From positions 1 through 53,476 of the forward strand of contig SULG01000015.1 of NCBI GenBank assembly GCA_005524015.1: DNA of 53,476 bases, written 5' to 3'. Both the position numbers and the translations under genes were made by a program. The first letter of the stretch is position 1; each line of letters starts with the position of its first letter. The notes beneath the pieces were generated by a model. That model did no database searches, was not told the origin of the DNA, and worked only from the letters and a program-made list of their open reading frames with translations. Origin of the DNA: Candidatus Jettenia ecosi (GTDB lineage Bacteria; Planctomycetota; Brocadiia; Brocadiales; Brocadiaceae). This document shows positions 33,997 to 42,408 of the stretch, one piece after another.

Positions 33997-35004
33997 TTAG
34001 TTACCATCAACTTTTTGTAAAAACTCATGTGTTACTTCTTTATATTCCGATGCTACCCGAATTGAGTTGCTGTCGTCTGCTAAAAAAACAGGTAACGCAG
34101 ATGCAGCAGCTTCTGTGTATCCAGTGCCCAACGATATATACTGTTCAAAACAGAGAGTATCGTAATCTTTACGGAGCGATTGCATTCTTTCTTTCAAGGT
34201 ACTTACAATATTCGGGCCAGATTTACGAATCATCGTAAATAATAATCCTTTCAAAATAACGGATTCTGCATTCGACCCTATAATACGGTATTTTTGAGTA
34301 ATGGTGGTATTCAAATCAGTAATTTTTTTGATGAGGATGCTTATTCCGATTGTCGACAGATGATCCGGGATTGTTGTTATCATATAATAATCACTGGTAA
34401 ACACTGAATTCTGGGTTACAAGGTACAAATTTGGAGGGCAATCAATAAGTATGTAATCATAGATGTCTTTTACCTTATCAAGTGCTTTTCTGAGAATATG
34501 ACGTTGTTCTATATAAAAACAAGCATCCCGAAAATCACAGGAAGTATTGATACCCAATTCGTTTTTGATCTTCTTGATTGTCCGTCTGAGGATATAGATC
34601 TGTTCCTGATAAAATCCCTTTTCATTTTTCATTTTTGTTTTTGCAGCCAAATCAATATCGATGCCTAATAACTCAACATCGGATGGAATCAGGTCAAGGT
34701 TTGGCACGGCTTCCTTTGCTGCCTGTTTAATGGGTGACTTCCATATGATTTTTTCAATGTCAAAAGAGTTTGTGGTATCCTTTAAATAGGAGTTAAACAA
34801 TTCTGCGACAGTCCCATGATTTCTTTTAAATATCTCCCATTGTTCTGGTATAGTACATAAAAAGGTTAAGTTTGCTTGGGGATCTGTATCGATGAGTAAA
34901 ATTTTCTTGTTATGATACAAGGCTAAGGCACATCCAATATGATACGTGGTGGTTGTTTTACCAACTCCGCCCTTATAGTTGATAAATGAGATAATCTTTC
35001 CCAT
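33997..35004 (-). CDS. ParA/Soj-type AAA ATPase
   Basis: 335-aa P-loop ATPase of the ParA/MinD superfamily: deviant Walker A KGGVGKTTTTYHIGCAL at 11-27, LLIDTDPQANLTFLC and Walker B YILIDCPPNLYLV. Compared with a minimal ParA it has an inserted helical segment (QEQIYILRRTIKKIKNELGI). The ParA family positions plasmids, chromosomes, or protein cargos such as chemotaxis clusters and carboxysomes. No ParB gene is next to it; instead it heads the Hsp70 operon. A good AAAGAGGA ribosome-binding site lies upstream. Confidence 0.92.
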   Translation of the reverse strand: MGKIISFINYKGGVGKTTTTYHIGCALALYHNKKILLIDTDPQANLTFLCTIPEQWEIFKRNHGTVAELFNSYLKDTTNSFDIEKIIWKSPIKQAAKEAVPNLDLIPSDVELLGIDIDLAAKTKMKNEKGFYQEQIYILRRTIKKIKNELGINTSCDFRDACFYIEQRHILRKALDKVKDIYDYILIDCPPNLYLVTQNSVFTSDYYMITTIPDHLSTIGISILIKKITDLNTTITQKYRIIGSNAESVILKGLLFTMIRKSGPNIVSTLKERMQSLRKDYDTLCFEQYISLGTGYTEAAASALPVFLADDSNSIRVASEYKEVTHEFLQKVDGN

Positions 35005-35457
35005 GATTGGTCCTCTTTTATTACTGATGATAAGGGTTGATAAAATCCGGATATTGATTTTTTTGTGCTACGTTCCCTGTTTCTAAAATACAAGAGAATC
35101 CCTCTTTTTTAAAGAGGAACCCAGAGGGATTATTACCGGTAAACGAACGGGTATTGTAACCATAACCATAGAGATGCTAACTCAATAGAGATAATATGCC
35201 GAATATTACTACGGAATTGATGTGTGGTCAAGGGAAAATCGGGTTTCTATAATGAGAAAGATTCTGTATCCAGGTTCATAAGAACATTGAGGATACAGAT
35301 GTGTTTTTAGAAAAAAGTTTGTTTTCAGTTCATTAGGGTCTTATAATAAATAAAGGGATATCTTTAAAATAATTATGTATTTGTTTGGAGAGAGATCATC
35401 GAACACATCCATAGCATAGATTATTACAGGGCAGAAGATGAGCATGGGCATAGACAT
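35005..35457. other. Divergent intergenic region between ParA operon and CDF gene
   Basis: No gene. It holds a short palindrome CCTCTTTTTTAAAGAGG (35101-35117) and presumably promoters for both directions. The CDF frame is open upstream of its GTG to about 35368 without an ATG; residues encoded there include a His-rich EHGHRH segment (35440-35457), so the true start of the exporter may lie in this region. Confidence 0.5.
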
Positions 35458-36363
35458 GTGTATAGGGCTCATGAGCGAAAAAAGCTCATTCTCACGAGTG
35501 TTATAACTGGCGGTATTTTTATCTTTGAAGTAATCGGTGGAATTATCACCAATAGTCTTGCCCTGATTAGCGATGCAGGTCATATGCTTACTCATATATT
35601 TGCTTTGCTGATAAGTTTATTTGCCTTATTATTTGCAGCACGACCGCCTACGGTAAAAAAAACCTTTGGTTTCTATCGTTTAGAGATATTAGCAGCATTA
35701 TTTAACGGTGTGATTCTTTTTGTAATTACCCTGTGGATATTTTACGAGGCCTATCACCGTTTTATGCATCCTGAAACTGTCTCCAGCGGGAAGATGTTTG
35801 TTGTTGCATGTGTGGGTTTGATTGCCAATGTAGCTTGTGCCTATATTCTTATGAAAGGTGGCAATGAGCATGGGGGGCACAGTCTGAATATCAAGTCTGC
35901 ATTTATTCATATGATCGGCGATACCATTTCCTCTATAGGTGTCATAGTCGGGGCTGTAATTATCTATTATACTCACTGGTTTATTATTGATCCCATTATC
36001 AGTGTTATGCTCTGTGTGCTTATCCTTATCTGGTCTTATAAACTCGTGATGGAGTCTGTGGATATCTTATTGGAGGCTACTCCGAGAGAGATTAATATTG
36101 ATAAAGTAGCCGAGAGCCTCAGGCAGATTTCCGGAATTGATGATGTGCATGATATTCATATCTGGACGATTACCTCCGGGATGTACTCTATGAGCGCCCA
36201 TATCGATACAAAAGATATGATGATCAGTGAGACTACAAAACTTTCTAAAATGATTAATTGCGTTTTGAGCGACAAATTCAGGATTGGGCATACGGTTATT
36301 CAATTCGGCTGTGAGTGTAAGATCAATAATGAACACAATAACCACGACCATAACCATATATAA
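35458..36363 (+). CDS. Cation diffusion facilitator (CDF) metal exporter
   Basis: Inner-membrane Zn/Cd/Co-type exporter with six predicted helices and a cytosolic C-terminal metal-sensing domain (INIDKVAESLRQISGIDDVH; DIHIWTITSGMYSMSAHID), ending in a His-rich tail (NNEHNNHDHNHI). The transport site helix 5 has the usual H-x3-D (IHMIGDTI). In helix 2 the expected H/D-x3-D reads HMLTH, so the Asp is His. The GTG at 35458 is the first usable start; the open frame extends upstream through EDEHGHRH, so the annotated N-terminus is probably short. Confidence 0.88.
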   Translation: MYRAHERKKLILTSVITGGIFIFEVIGGIITNSLALISDAGHMLTHIFALLISLFALLFAARPPTVKKTFGFYRLEILAALFNGVILFVITLWIFYEAYHRFMHPETVSSGKMFVVACVGLIANVACAYILMKGGNEHGGHSLNIKSAFIHMIGDTISSIGVIVGAVIIYYTHWFIIDPIISVMLCVLILIWSYKLVMESVDILLEATPREINIDKVAESLRQISGIDDVHDIHIWTITSGMYSMSAHIDTKDMMISETTKLSKMINCVLSDKFRIGHTVIQFGCECKINNEHNNHDHNHI

Positions 36364-36791
36364 CTTTGTAATTGCAAAATGGTAACTCATTCGTATAATC
36401 AAATGAGTTTGAAAGAGAAGTATAGAATAATTTAAATGATATTTTCGGAGTTTAACCATGATCTGGGAGAAATGTATGTTACTTAAGTATGGGTGAGCAC
36501 ACCTACTGAGGTGGCGGCGCCATTCCCAGGTTTGGTGGATAAGGTAAAAGAACTCTCTACAATCTGCCTTTCGTGTATCTCTCAAAGCCTCAAGGATAAT
36601 TGTATCTTGTAATTTACACTGTTATTCAACGAGAGGTTTAACCTTCATTCATTTCCAGTACCATTCCTCAAGGGAAAGATACCGCCCTTCTTCCAATAGT
36701 TAATTGGATAATTCCTCTGTATTTAGCATTAAAGAATTAATCAAAATTCGCTTTTCAATAATATAATCAATCTATAACGGAGAATATAACC
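36364..36791. other. Intergenic region before the formate dehydrogenase gene
   Basis: About 430 nt without a supported gene. ATAACGGAG (36773-36781) is the ribosome-binding site of the next gene. An AT-rich stretch around 36710-36770 is a plausible promoter zone, but no confident -35/-10 pair is assigned. Confidence 0.4.
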
Positions 36792-39482
36792 ATGGTATCT
36801 TTATCGATCGATGGAAAAAAGGTAGAGGTAGAATCTTCCCAAACAATCCTACAAGCATCTCAAAAAATGGGGATTCATATCCCTACTTTGTGTCATGATC
36901 CACGTTTAGCTCCTTCTGGAGCATGCCGTATGTGTGTGGTGGAAATAGAAGGTGCACGATCCCTGATGACCTCGTGTACAACCCCTGTATCTGAAGGCAT
37001 GAAGGTCTCTACCCGCAGTGAATCAGTCATGCGTGCACGTAAACTGAACTTAGAACTCATCTGGTCTCATCATCCTAATGACTGTCTGACATGTGATAAG
37101 ACAGGAGAATGTCAGCTTCAAAATCTTATGTACGAGTATAAGCTAAAGACCTCAAGGTTTGTGGATCAGAACCCACCATCCAAACCTGATTATTCAAATC
37201 CGGCAATCTATCGGGATATGAATAAATGTATCCTTTGTGGTAAATGTGTTAGGATTTGTGATGAAGTGCAAAACCAGCATACCTGGGCATTTTCAAACCG
37301 GGGAATGCAGACGTCAATTACAACTGCTTTTGAGAAACCGTTAAAAGATGCTGGTTGTGTATTTTGCGGACACTGCGTTTCCGTATGTCCCGTCGGCGCT
37401 CTCATGGATAAGCCTGCAGTAAAGACAGGCCGTTCATGGGAAACAAGAAAAGTGCGTACCGTTTGTTGTTACTGTGGTGTGGGTTGCAGTCTTGTCCTTC
37501 ACATAAAGCAAAATGAAATCCTGAAGGTGACGGCAGATATCCATTCACCTCCTAATTATGGCAGCTTATGTGTTAAAGGGCGATACGGCTTTGAATTTCA
37601 TAAAAGCACTGATCGATTGAAATCGCCTCTGATTCGCGATCACCTGAATCAACCTTTCAGGGAAGCAAGCTGGGAGGAGGCCATTCATCTGGTTGCCAGA
37701 AGATTTATGGAGATCAAGTTGAAATACGGACCTGATGCTTTTGGATGTCTTAGTTCCTCAAGAGGTACAAACGAGGAGAATTATCTAGCTCAGAAATTTA
37801 CTCGTGCCGTGATGGGCACAAATAATATTGATAATTGTGCGCGGGTATGTCATGCGCCATCGGTTACAGGACTCAGGGCTGCGTTGGGAAGCGGAGCGGC
37901 CACCAATTCTCTTGCTGATATTGAGGGTGCAGAAGTGCTTATTGTCAGTGGTTCAAATACTACAGAAGCACATCCGGTAGCGGCTCTGAAGATAAAAAAG
38001 GCGGTACGGCAGAACGGAGCTAAATTGATTGTAATCGACCCGCGTGAAATAGAACTTGTCCAATACGCAACGGTATGGCTCCGTTTGAAACTGGGCACCA
38101 ATGTGGCCCTTATTAATGGCTTGCTCCATGTCATTTTAAAAGAGGATTTGGAGAATAAAGAGTTTATCCAGCAACGTACGGAAAACATAGCTATGCTGAA
38201 ACAAGTGGTCGCACAGTATACACCTGAGAGAGTAGAAGAAATTACAGGGGTTCCTCAGGAAGATATTATTAAGGCTGCCAGGATCTATGCGGGTACAAGG
38301 AAGGGTATGATCGTCTATGGATTGGGAATGACCGAGCATAAGGCCGGTTCGCATGGTGTTATGTCTCTTGCAAATTTATCTTTGATTACCGGAAACATTG
38401 GGCGGCCCAATACCGGCATCAATCCTCTCCGTGGGCAAAATAATGTTCAGGGTTCTTGTGATATGGGTGCCTTGCCTGATGTTTATCCTTGCTATCAAAA
38501 AGTAGATGATCCTGTTACTTATAAAAAGTTTTCTGAAGCGTGGGGCTGTCAGCTTCCTGTGAAACCGGGTTTAAAGGAACCTCAAATGTATAGAGAAACC
38601 CTGGCAGGAAAGGTAAAGGCAATGTATATCATTGGATACGATCCTGCGGCAACACAAGCGAATACCCATCATGTGGTTTCTGCCATGAAAGAGCTTGAGT
38701 TCCTTGTGGTACAGGAGCTTTTTATGACAGAAACAGCTAAATTAGCCCATGTAGTCCTTCCTGCCAGCTGCTTTTTTGAGAAGGATGGTACTTTTACCAA
38801 TGCGGAGAGAAGAGTCAGGCGATTGAACCAGGCTATACCACCGCCAGGAGGGATAAGGCATGATGGGGAGATTATGTGTTTCATTGCTAATGCGATGGGA
38901 TATCCGATGCATTATAACCATCCAGGTGAAATTATGAGGGAAATTGCCAGCCTCACCCCGGAATTTGCAGGAATTGATTATGAACGGCTTGAGGGGGATG
39001 GGCTGGTATGGCCAGTATGGGATAAAAAGCATCCTGGTACGCCTATTTTGCACAAAGATACCTTTACGAGAGGAAAAGGACGGCTCAATGACCTCTTGTA
39101 TACCCCTTCAGAGGAATTACCTGATAATGACTATCCTTTATATTTAACAACAGGCCGCCGTCTCTATCATTATAATAACGGTTCGATGTCACTTCGGAAT
39201 CCGGAGATTCGTTCGATTAGTTCTGAAGAATTTATAGAGATACATCCCAGCGATGCTGAGCTACTTGGTATAAAAACAGGAGATACCGTGAGAGTAACAT
39301 CGAGACGGGGATCGCTGGAAGTGCAAGCAGATGTTACAACGAAGTCCAGACCGGGGAGCGTGTTCCTATCCTTTCATTTCCCGGAGACCCCAACGAATGT
39401 TTTAACTGGTCCCGGAGAGGATGTATTGGCGCTTACCCCTGAATATAAGGTATGTGCTGTAAAAGTGGAGTTACCTTCATAA
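36792..39482 (+). CDS. fdhA: Formate dehydrogenase, catalytic alpha subunit (Cys type)
   Basis: 896-aa molybdopterin oxidoreductase that oxidises formate to CO2 or the reverse. It carries a long Fe-S N-terminus: 2Fe-2S ligands C34, C45, C48, C62; His-Cys3 4Fe-4S H94, C98, C101, C107; two ferredoxin clusters C146/149/152/156 and C189/192/195/199; and the 4Fe-4S of the Mo domain C225 or C226, C228, C232, C260. The active-site block DNCARVCHAPSV has Cys349 where selenoenzymes have Sec. This N-terminus is typical of soluble NAD- or ferredoxin-linked enzymes, yet no diaphorase gene is adjacent. It starts the corrinoid methyltransferase cluster. Confidence 0.93.
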   Translation: MVSLSIDGKKVEVESSQTILQASQKMGIHIPTLCHDPRLAPSGACRMCVVEIEGARSLMTSCTTPVSEGMKVSTRSESVMRARKLNLELIWSHHPNDCLTCDKTGECQLQNLMYEYKLKTSRFVDQNPPSKPDYSNPAIYRDMNKCILCGKCVRICDEVQNQHTWAFSNRGMQTSITTAFEKPLKDAGCVFCGHCVSVCPVGALMDKPAVKTGRSWETRKVRTVCCYCGVGCSLVLHIKQNEILKVTADIHSPPNYGSLCVKGRYGFEFHKSTDRLKSPLIRDHLNQPFREASWEEAIHLVARRFMEIKLKYGPDAFGCLSSSRGTNEENYLAQKFTRAVMGTNNIDNCARVCHAPSVTGLRAALGSGAATNSLADIEGAEVLIVSGSNTTEAHPVAALKIKKAVRQNGAKLIVIDPREIELVQYATVWLRLKLGTNVALINGLLHVILKEDLENKEFIQQRTENIAMLKQVVAQYTPERVEEITGVPQEDIIKAARIYAGTRKGMIVYGLGMTEHKAGSHGVMSLANLSLITGNIGRPNTGINPLRGQNNVQGSCDMGALPDVYPCYQKVDDPVTYKKFSEAWGCQLPVKPGLKEPQMYRETLAGKVKAMYIIGYDPAATQANTHHVVSAMKELEFLVVQELFMTETAKLAHVVLPASCFFEKDGTFTNAERRVRRLNQAIPPPGGIRHDGEIMCFIANAMGYPMHYNHPGEIMREIASLTPEFAGIDYERLEGDGLVWPVWDKKHPGTPILHKDTFTRGKGRLNDLLYTPSEELPDNDYPLYLTTGRRLYHYNNGSMSLRNPEIRSISSEEFIEIHPSDAELLGIKTGDTVRVTSRRGSLEVQADVTTKSRPGSVFLSFHFPETPTNVLTGPGEDVLALTPEYKVCAVKVELPS

Positions 39483-39536
39483 ATTTGTTGTAAAATAATA
39501 AGCTTCATATTTGGAGTTTGCCATTAGGAGGTGTTT

Positions 39537-40253
39537 ATGCAAAGGGAAAAAACAGATATTTTAACTACATTAGCCCAGGCCGTAATTGATATGGATATAG
39601 ATTGCGCCAGGGAAACAGCTGCTGAGGTGATACGATGTAAAGTCGATCCTTATACGGCAATAATGGACGGGCTTGCGAAGGGAATGGATAAGGTCAATGA
39701 GTTATTCGAAAATGAGGAATATTTTGTTCCGGAAATACTCCTCTGTGCTGATGCCATGTATGCAGGGATTGAGGTACTCAAACCTTATCTGCCAAAGGAA
39801 ACTGCGTGGAGTAAGAAAAAGGTTGTAATCGGCGTTGTTAAAGGTGATACCCATGATATTGGGAAGAACCTGGTTAAGATAATGCTGGATAACGCCGGAT
39901 TTGAAATGCATGATTTAGGCAGGAATGTACCGTATGCAAAGTTTGTTGATACAGCCGGAGAGTTACGGGCTGACCTTGTTTGCCTTTCTACCCTTATGAC
40001 CACAACTATGGATGGTATGCACGTGGTTATTGAAGACCTTAAGAAGGCTGGCATAGCCTCTAAGGTTATGGTTGGTGGTGGACCAATATCTCCAGGGTTT
40101 GCAAGAAATATAGGTGCAGATGGATATGCAAAGAATGCTGCCGAGGCAGTGAAAGTTGCCAACGACATTGTGCAGAGTAATCATTTCAGTCCTCTTATAC
40201 TGAAAACGCCAGAACTTGTAAGTATTAAACGAGGGCAGGGAGGGACACGATGA
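39537..40253 (+). CDS. Corrinoid (B12-binding) methyltransferase protein
   Basis: 238-aa corrinoid protein of the MtaC/MtbC/MttC type, which shuttles a methyl group on cobalt. An N-terminal four-helix cap (about 1-88) is followed by the Rossmann B12 domain with the His-on motif GDTHDIGKN (D104, H106, G109) and VGGGPISPGFARNIGADGYA. The ATG at 39537 with AGGAGG six nt upstream is preferred over a GTG at 39531. Its stop overlaps the next start in ATGA (40250-40253), so it is translationally coupled to the first URO-D methyltransferase. Confidence 0.93.
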   Translation: MQREKTDILTTLAQAVIDMDIDCARETAAEVIRCKVDPYTAIMDGLAKGMDKVNELFENEEYFVPEILLCADAMYAGIEVLKPYLPKETAWSKKKVVIGVVKGDTHDIGKNLVKIMLDNAGFEMHDLGRNVPYAKFVDTAGELRADLVCLSTLMTTTMDGMHVVIEDLKKAGIASKVMVGGGPISPGFARNIGADGYAKNAAEAVKVANDIVQSNHFSPLILKTPELVSIKRGQGGTR

Positions 40254-41302
40254 ATTCCCCGGATGAAATGACACCTAAGGAAAGATTACTGGCAGCTATA
40301 CAGGGAAAGGAAATTGACAGGCTTTTGGTAAGCCCCCTGATCCTCAATTTTGCATCAAGGAGCTTGAATCTGACAGTCAGTGATTTCTGTGCGAACGGTA
40401 AAAATATGGGGGATGCCAATATTGCATGTTTTAAAAAATACCGGCATGATATTGTATATATCTTTTCTACCACTTCTACACTGGCAGAAGCTATGGGTAC
40501 CAGAATGTATTTTCCGGAAGATGACGCACCACAGGTAGAAACCCCGTTTATACAAGTAAGGGAAGATCTGAAAAAGCTTAGACCTGTGGACCCGGAGAAG
40601 GACGGCAGAATCCCTGTATACCTGGAAGCAGTAAAACGATGTGTGGATGCTATCGGGAATGATGTCTTTATCGTACCCGTTATCGGTGCGCCATTTACAA
40701 CCTCGGCAGCTTTACGGGGAACAGAGAGATTTATCAAAGAACTTTATACAGACCCTGAATTGATACATACCCTGATGAAGGTTGCCACTCAATCGGTCAA
40801 AAACCTTATCGATGCTTATGTAAAAGCCGGCGGTGTGCCAGTTACTGTTGAACCTATAGCTACCGGCTCGATGATAAGCGAAAAGCATTTTAGAGAATTT
40901 GTCTTGCCCTATCTTAAAGAGGTATACTCACATATTCATTCCTACAATCTTCCGGGTGTACTCCATATCTGTGGAAAGACAAAAAGGGTAATACAATGCA
41001 TGGCTGAAAGTGGAGCAGACATCCTGAGTATTGATACTATCGATCTTTTAGAGGCTAAAGAATTGGTGGGAGAGAAGGTTTGTTTAATGGGAAACCTAAG
41101 TCCTGCTGATGGCATGCTGAAGGGAAATCCGGAGATCATAACTGCTATGGTCAAGGATTGCCTGGCAAAGGCAGCAGATAATCCGAAGGGATATGTGGTA
41201 GCTACAGGATGCGAAGTTCCTATAAAAACACCTCATGAGAATATGATTGCATTTCTCGAGGCAGGAAGAAGATTTGCCCGGCTTCCAATTAACTTGAATT
41301 AG
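40250..41302 (+). CDS. URO-D family corrinoid methyltransferase (MtaA/CmuA/MtvB-like), copy 1
   Basis: 350-aa (beta/alpha)8 barrel of the uroporphyrinogen decarboxylase/MtaA family. The zinc ligands typical of methyltransferases are visible: H239 and C241 in LHICGKTK and C321 in ATGCEVPIKTPHEN, which argues against a true heme-pathway decarboxylase. Coupled by ATGA overlap to the corrinoid protein. It may be the substrate-specific methyltransferase I, as MtvB is in vanillate O-demethylases, or the methyltransferase II that passes the methyl to a pterin. The substrate is unknown. Confidence 0.87.
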   Translation: MNSPDEMTPKERLLAAIQGKEIDRLLVSPLILNFASRSLNLTVSDFCANGKNMGDANIACFKKYRHDIVYIFSTTSTLAEAMGTRMYFPEDDAPQVETPFIQVREDLKKLRPVDPEKDGRIPVYLEAVKRCVDAIGNDVFIVPVIGAPFTTSAALRGTERFIKELYTDPELIHTLMKVATQSVKNLIDAYVKAGGVPVTVEPIATGSMISEKHFREFVLPYLKEVYSHIHSYNLPGVLHICGKTKRVIQCMAESGADILSIDTIDLLEAKELVGEKVCLMGNLSPADGMLKGNPEIITAMVKDCLAKAADNPKGYVVATGCEVPIKTPHENMIAFLEAGRRFARLPINLN

Positions 41303-41367
41303 GTATTCATAAATTCTATTCAAGAACGTTATTGGTAAGAAACTCTGTTTCGAATCTCTTAATAACT

Positions 41368-42399
41368 ATGATAGAAAAAGAAAGACTTCTTAAAGTTCTT
41401 CAAGGTAAGCATGCCGATAGAACCCCCGTTATTTGTCCGGGTGGTATGATGACTATGGCTAGCAGAGAGGTTATGGTAAAAACAGGTTGCCGATGGCCAG
41501 CAATCCATAGGGATGCGAAAAAAATGGCTGAACTTTCGATTGCTATGCATAATGAAACAGGAATGGAGAATCTGGGTATTCCTTTTTGCATGACTGTAGA
41601 AGCTGAGGCTTTAGGTGGAGAGGTGGAGGATGGTGACGAGATTACGGAGCCTAGTATGGTTCATTATCCATTGAAGTCAGTAAAACAGTGGAGGGATCTA
41701 AAAGAAATCGATCCGTATAAAGATGGACGTCTTCCAACAATTCTTGAATGTACAGCAATTGTAAGCCAAAAGATTCCAGACGCCCCTGTCATAGGTAATT
41801 TAGTCGGTCCTTTCAGTCTTGCTACCTCTCTGATTGATGCAATGATACTGTTTAAAGCACTCAGACAGGAACCTGAAGATGTTCACGGTTTACTCTCATT
41901 TTTGATAAAGAACAGTATCAGGTATGGTGAGGCGCTTATCAAAAACGGCGCTGATCTTATTGTGATATCCGATCCTTCTGCAACTGGTGAGATACTCGGA
42001 CCAAAACTATTCAAAGAGTTTGCAATTCCATATTTGAATAGAATGATAAACCATATCCATATGTTTGAGAAACCCGTTATCGTACATATATGTGGAGATA
42101 TAAGCGCTATTTACGGCCCTCTCAATGAGCTTGGCGCTGAATGCATAAGCGTAGACTCTGCAGTAAACATAAAAGAGGCAAGGGCTATGATTCCAGGAAA
42201 AAAGCTTATGGGTAATGTAAGTACTATACTCTTACAAAATGGCCCCATTAACACGATACAAAAGATATCAAAAAATCTTTTAGATTTCGGTATCGATATC
42301 CTTGCCCCGGCATGCGGTCTCAGTGCTAAAACGCCCGTTAGACATATAAAAGCTATGACAGAAATGGTAGCATCCAACTCTTATAAGAACAATTGCTGA
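41368..42399 (+). CDS. URO-D family corrinoid methyltransferase, copy 2
   Basis: 343-aa second member of the same family, diverged from copy 1. Zn-ligand pattern H240 and C242 (VHICGDIS) and C316 (APACGLSAKTP) is conserved. The start at ATG 41368 (MIEKERLLKVLQGKHADRTP) fits the family; the TTG at 41332 would add 12 non-homologous residues. Having two such enzymes beside one corrinoid protein fits a donor plus acceptor methyltransferase pair, a standard three-component demethylase. It is 9 nt before the activator gene. Confidence 0.87.
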   Translation: MIEKERLLKVLQGKHADRTPVICPGGMMTMASREVMVKTGCRWPAIHRDAKKMAELSIAMHNETGMENLGIPFCMTVEAEALGGEVEDGDEITEPSMVHYPLKSVKQWRDLKEIDPYKDGRLPTILECTAIVSQKIPDAPVIGNLVGPFSLATSLIDAMILFKALRQEPEDVHGLLSFLIKNSIRYGEALIKNGADLIVISDPSATGEILGPKLFKEFAIPYLNRMINHIHMFEKPVIVHICGDISAIYGPLNELGAECISVDSAVNIKEARAMIPGKKLMGNVSTILLQNGPINTIQKISKNLLDFGIDILAPACGLSAKTPVRHIKAMTEMVASNSYKNNC

Positions 42400-42408
42400 G
42401 GTAACTAT

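Noticed and set aside
36067-36585. 172-aa minus-strand frame overlapping the CDF 3' end
   Set aside because: Antisense to the CDF cytosolic domain; composition is not protein-like.
40250-42399. Uroporphyrinogen decarboxylase (heme pathway) for the two URO-D-family genes
   Set aside because: H-x-C and downstream Cys metal ligands and the corrinoid protein/RACo neighbours fit methyltransferases instead.
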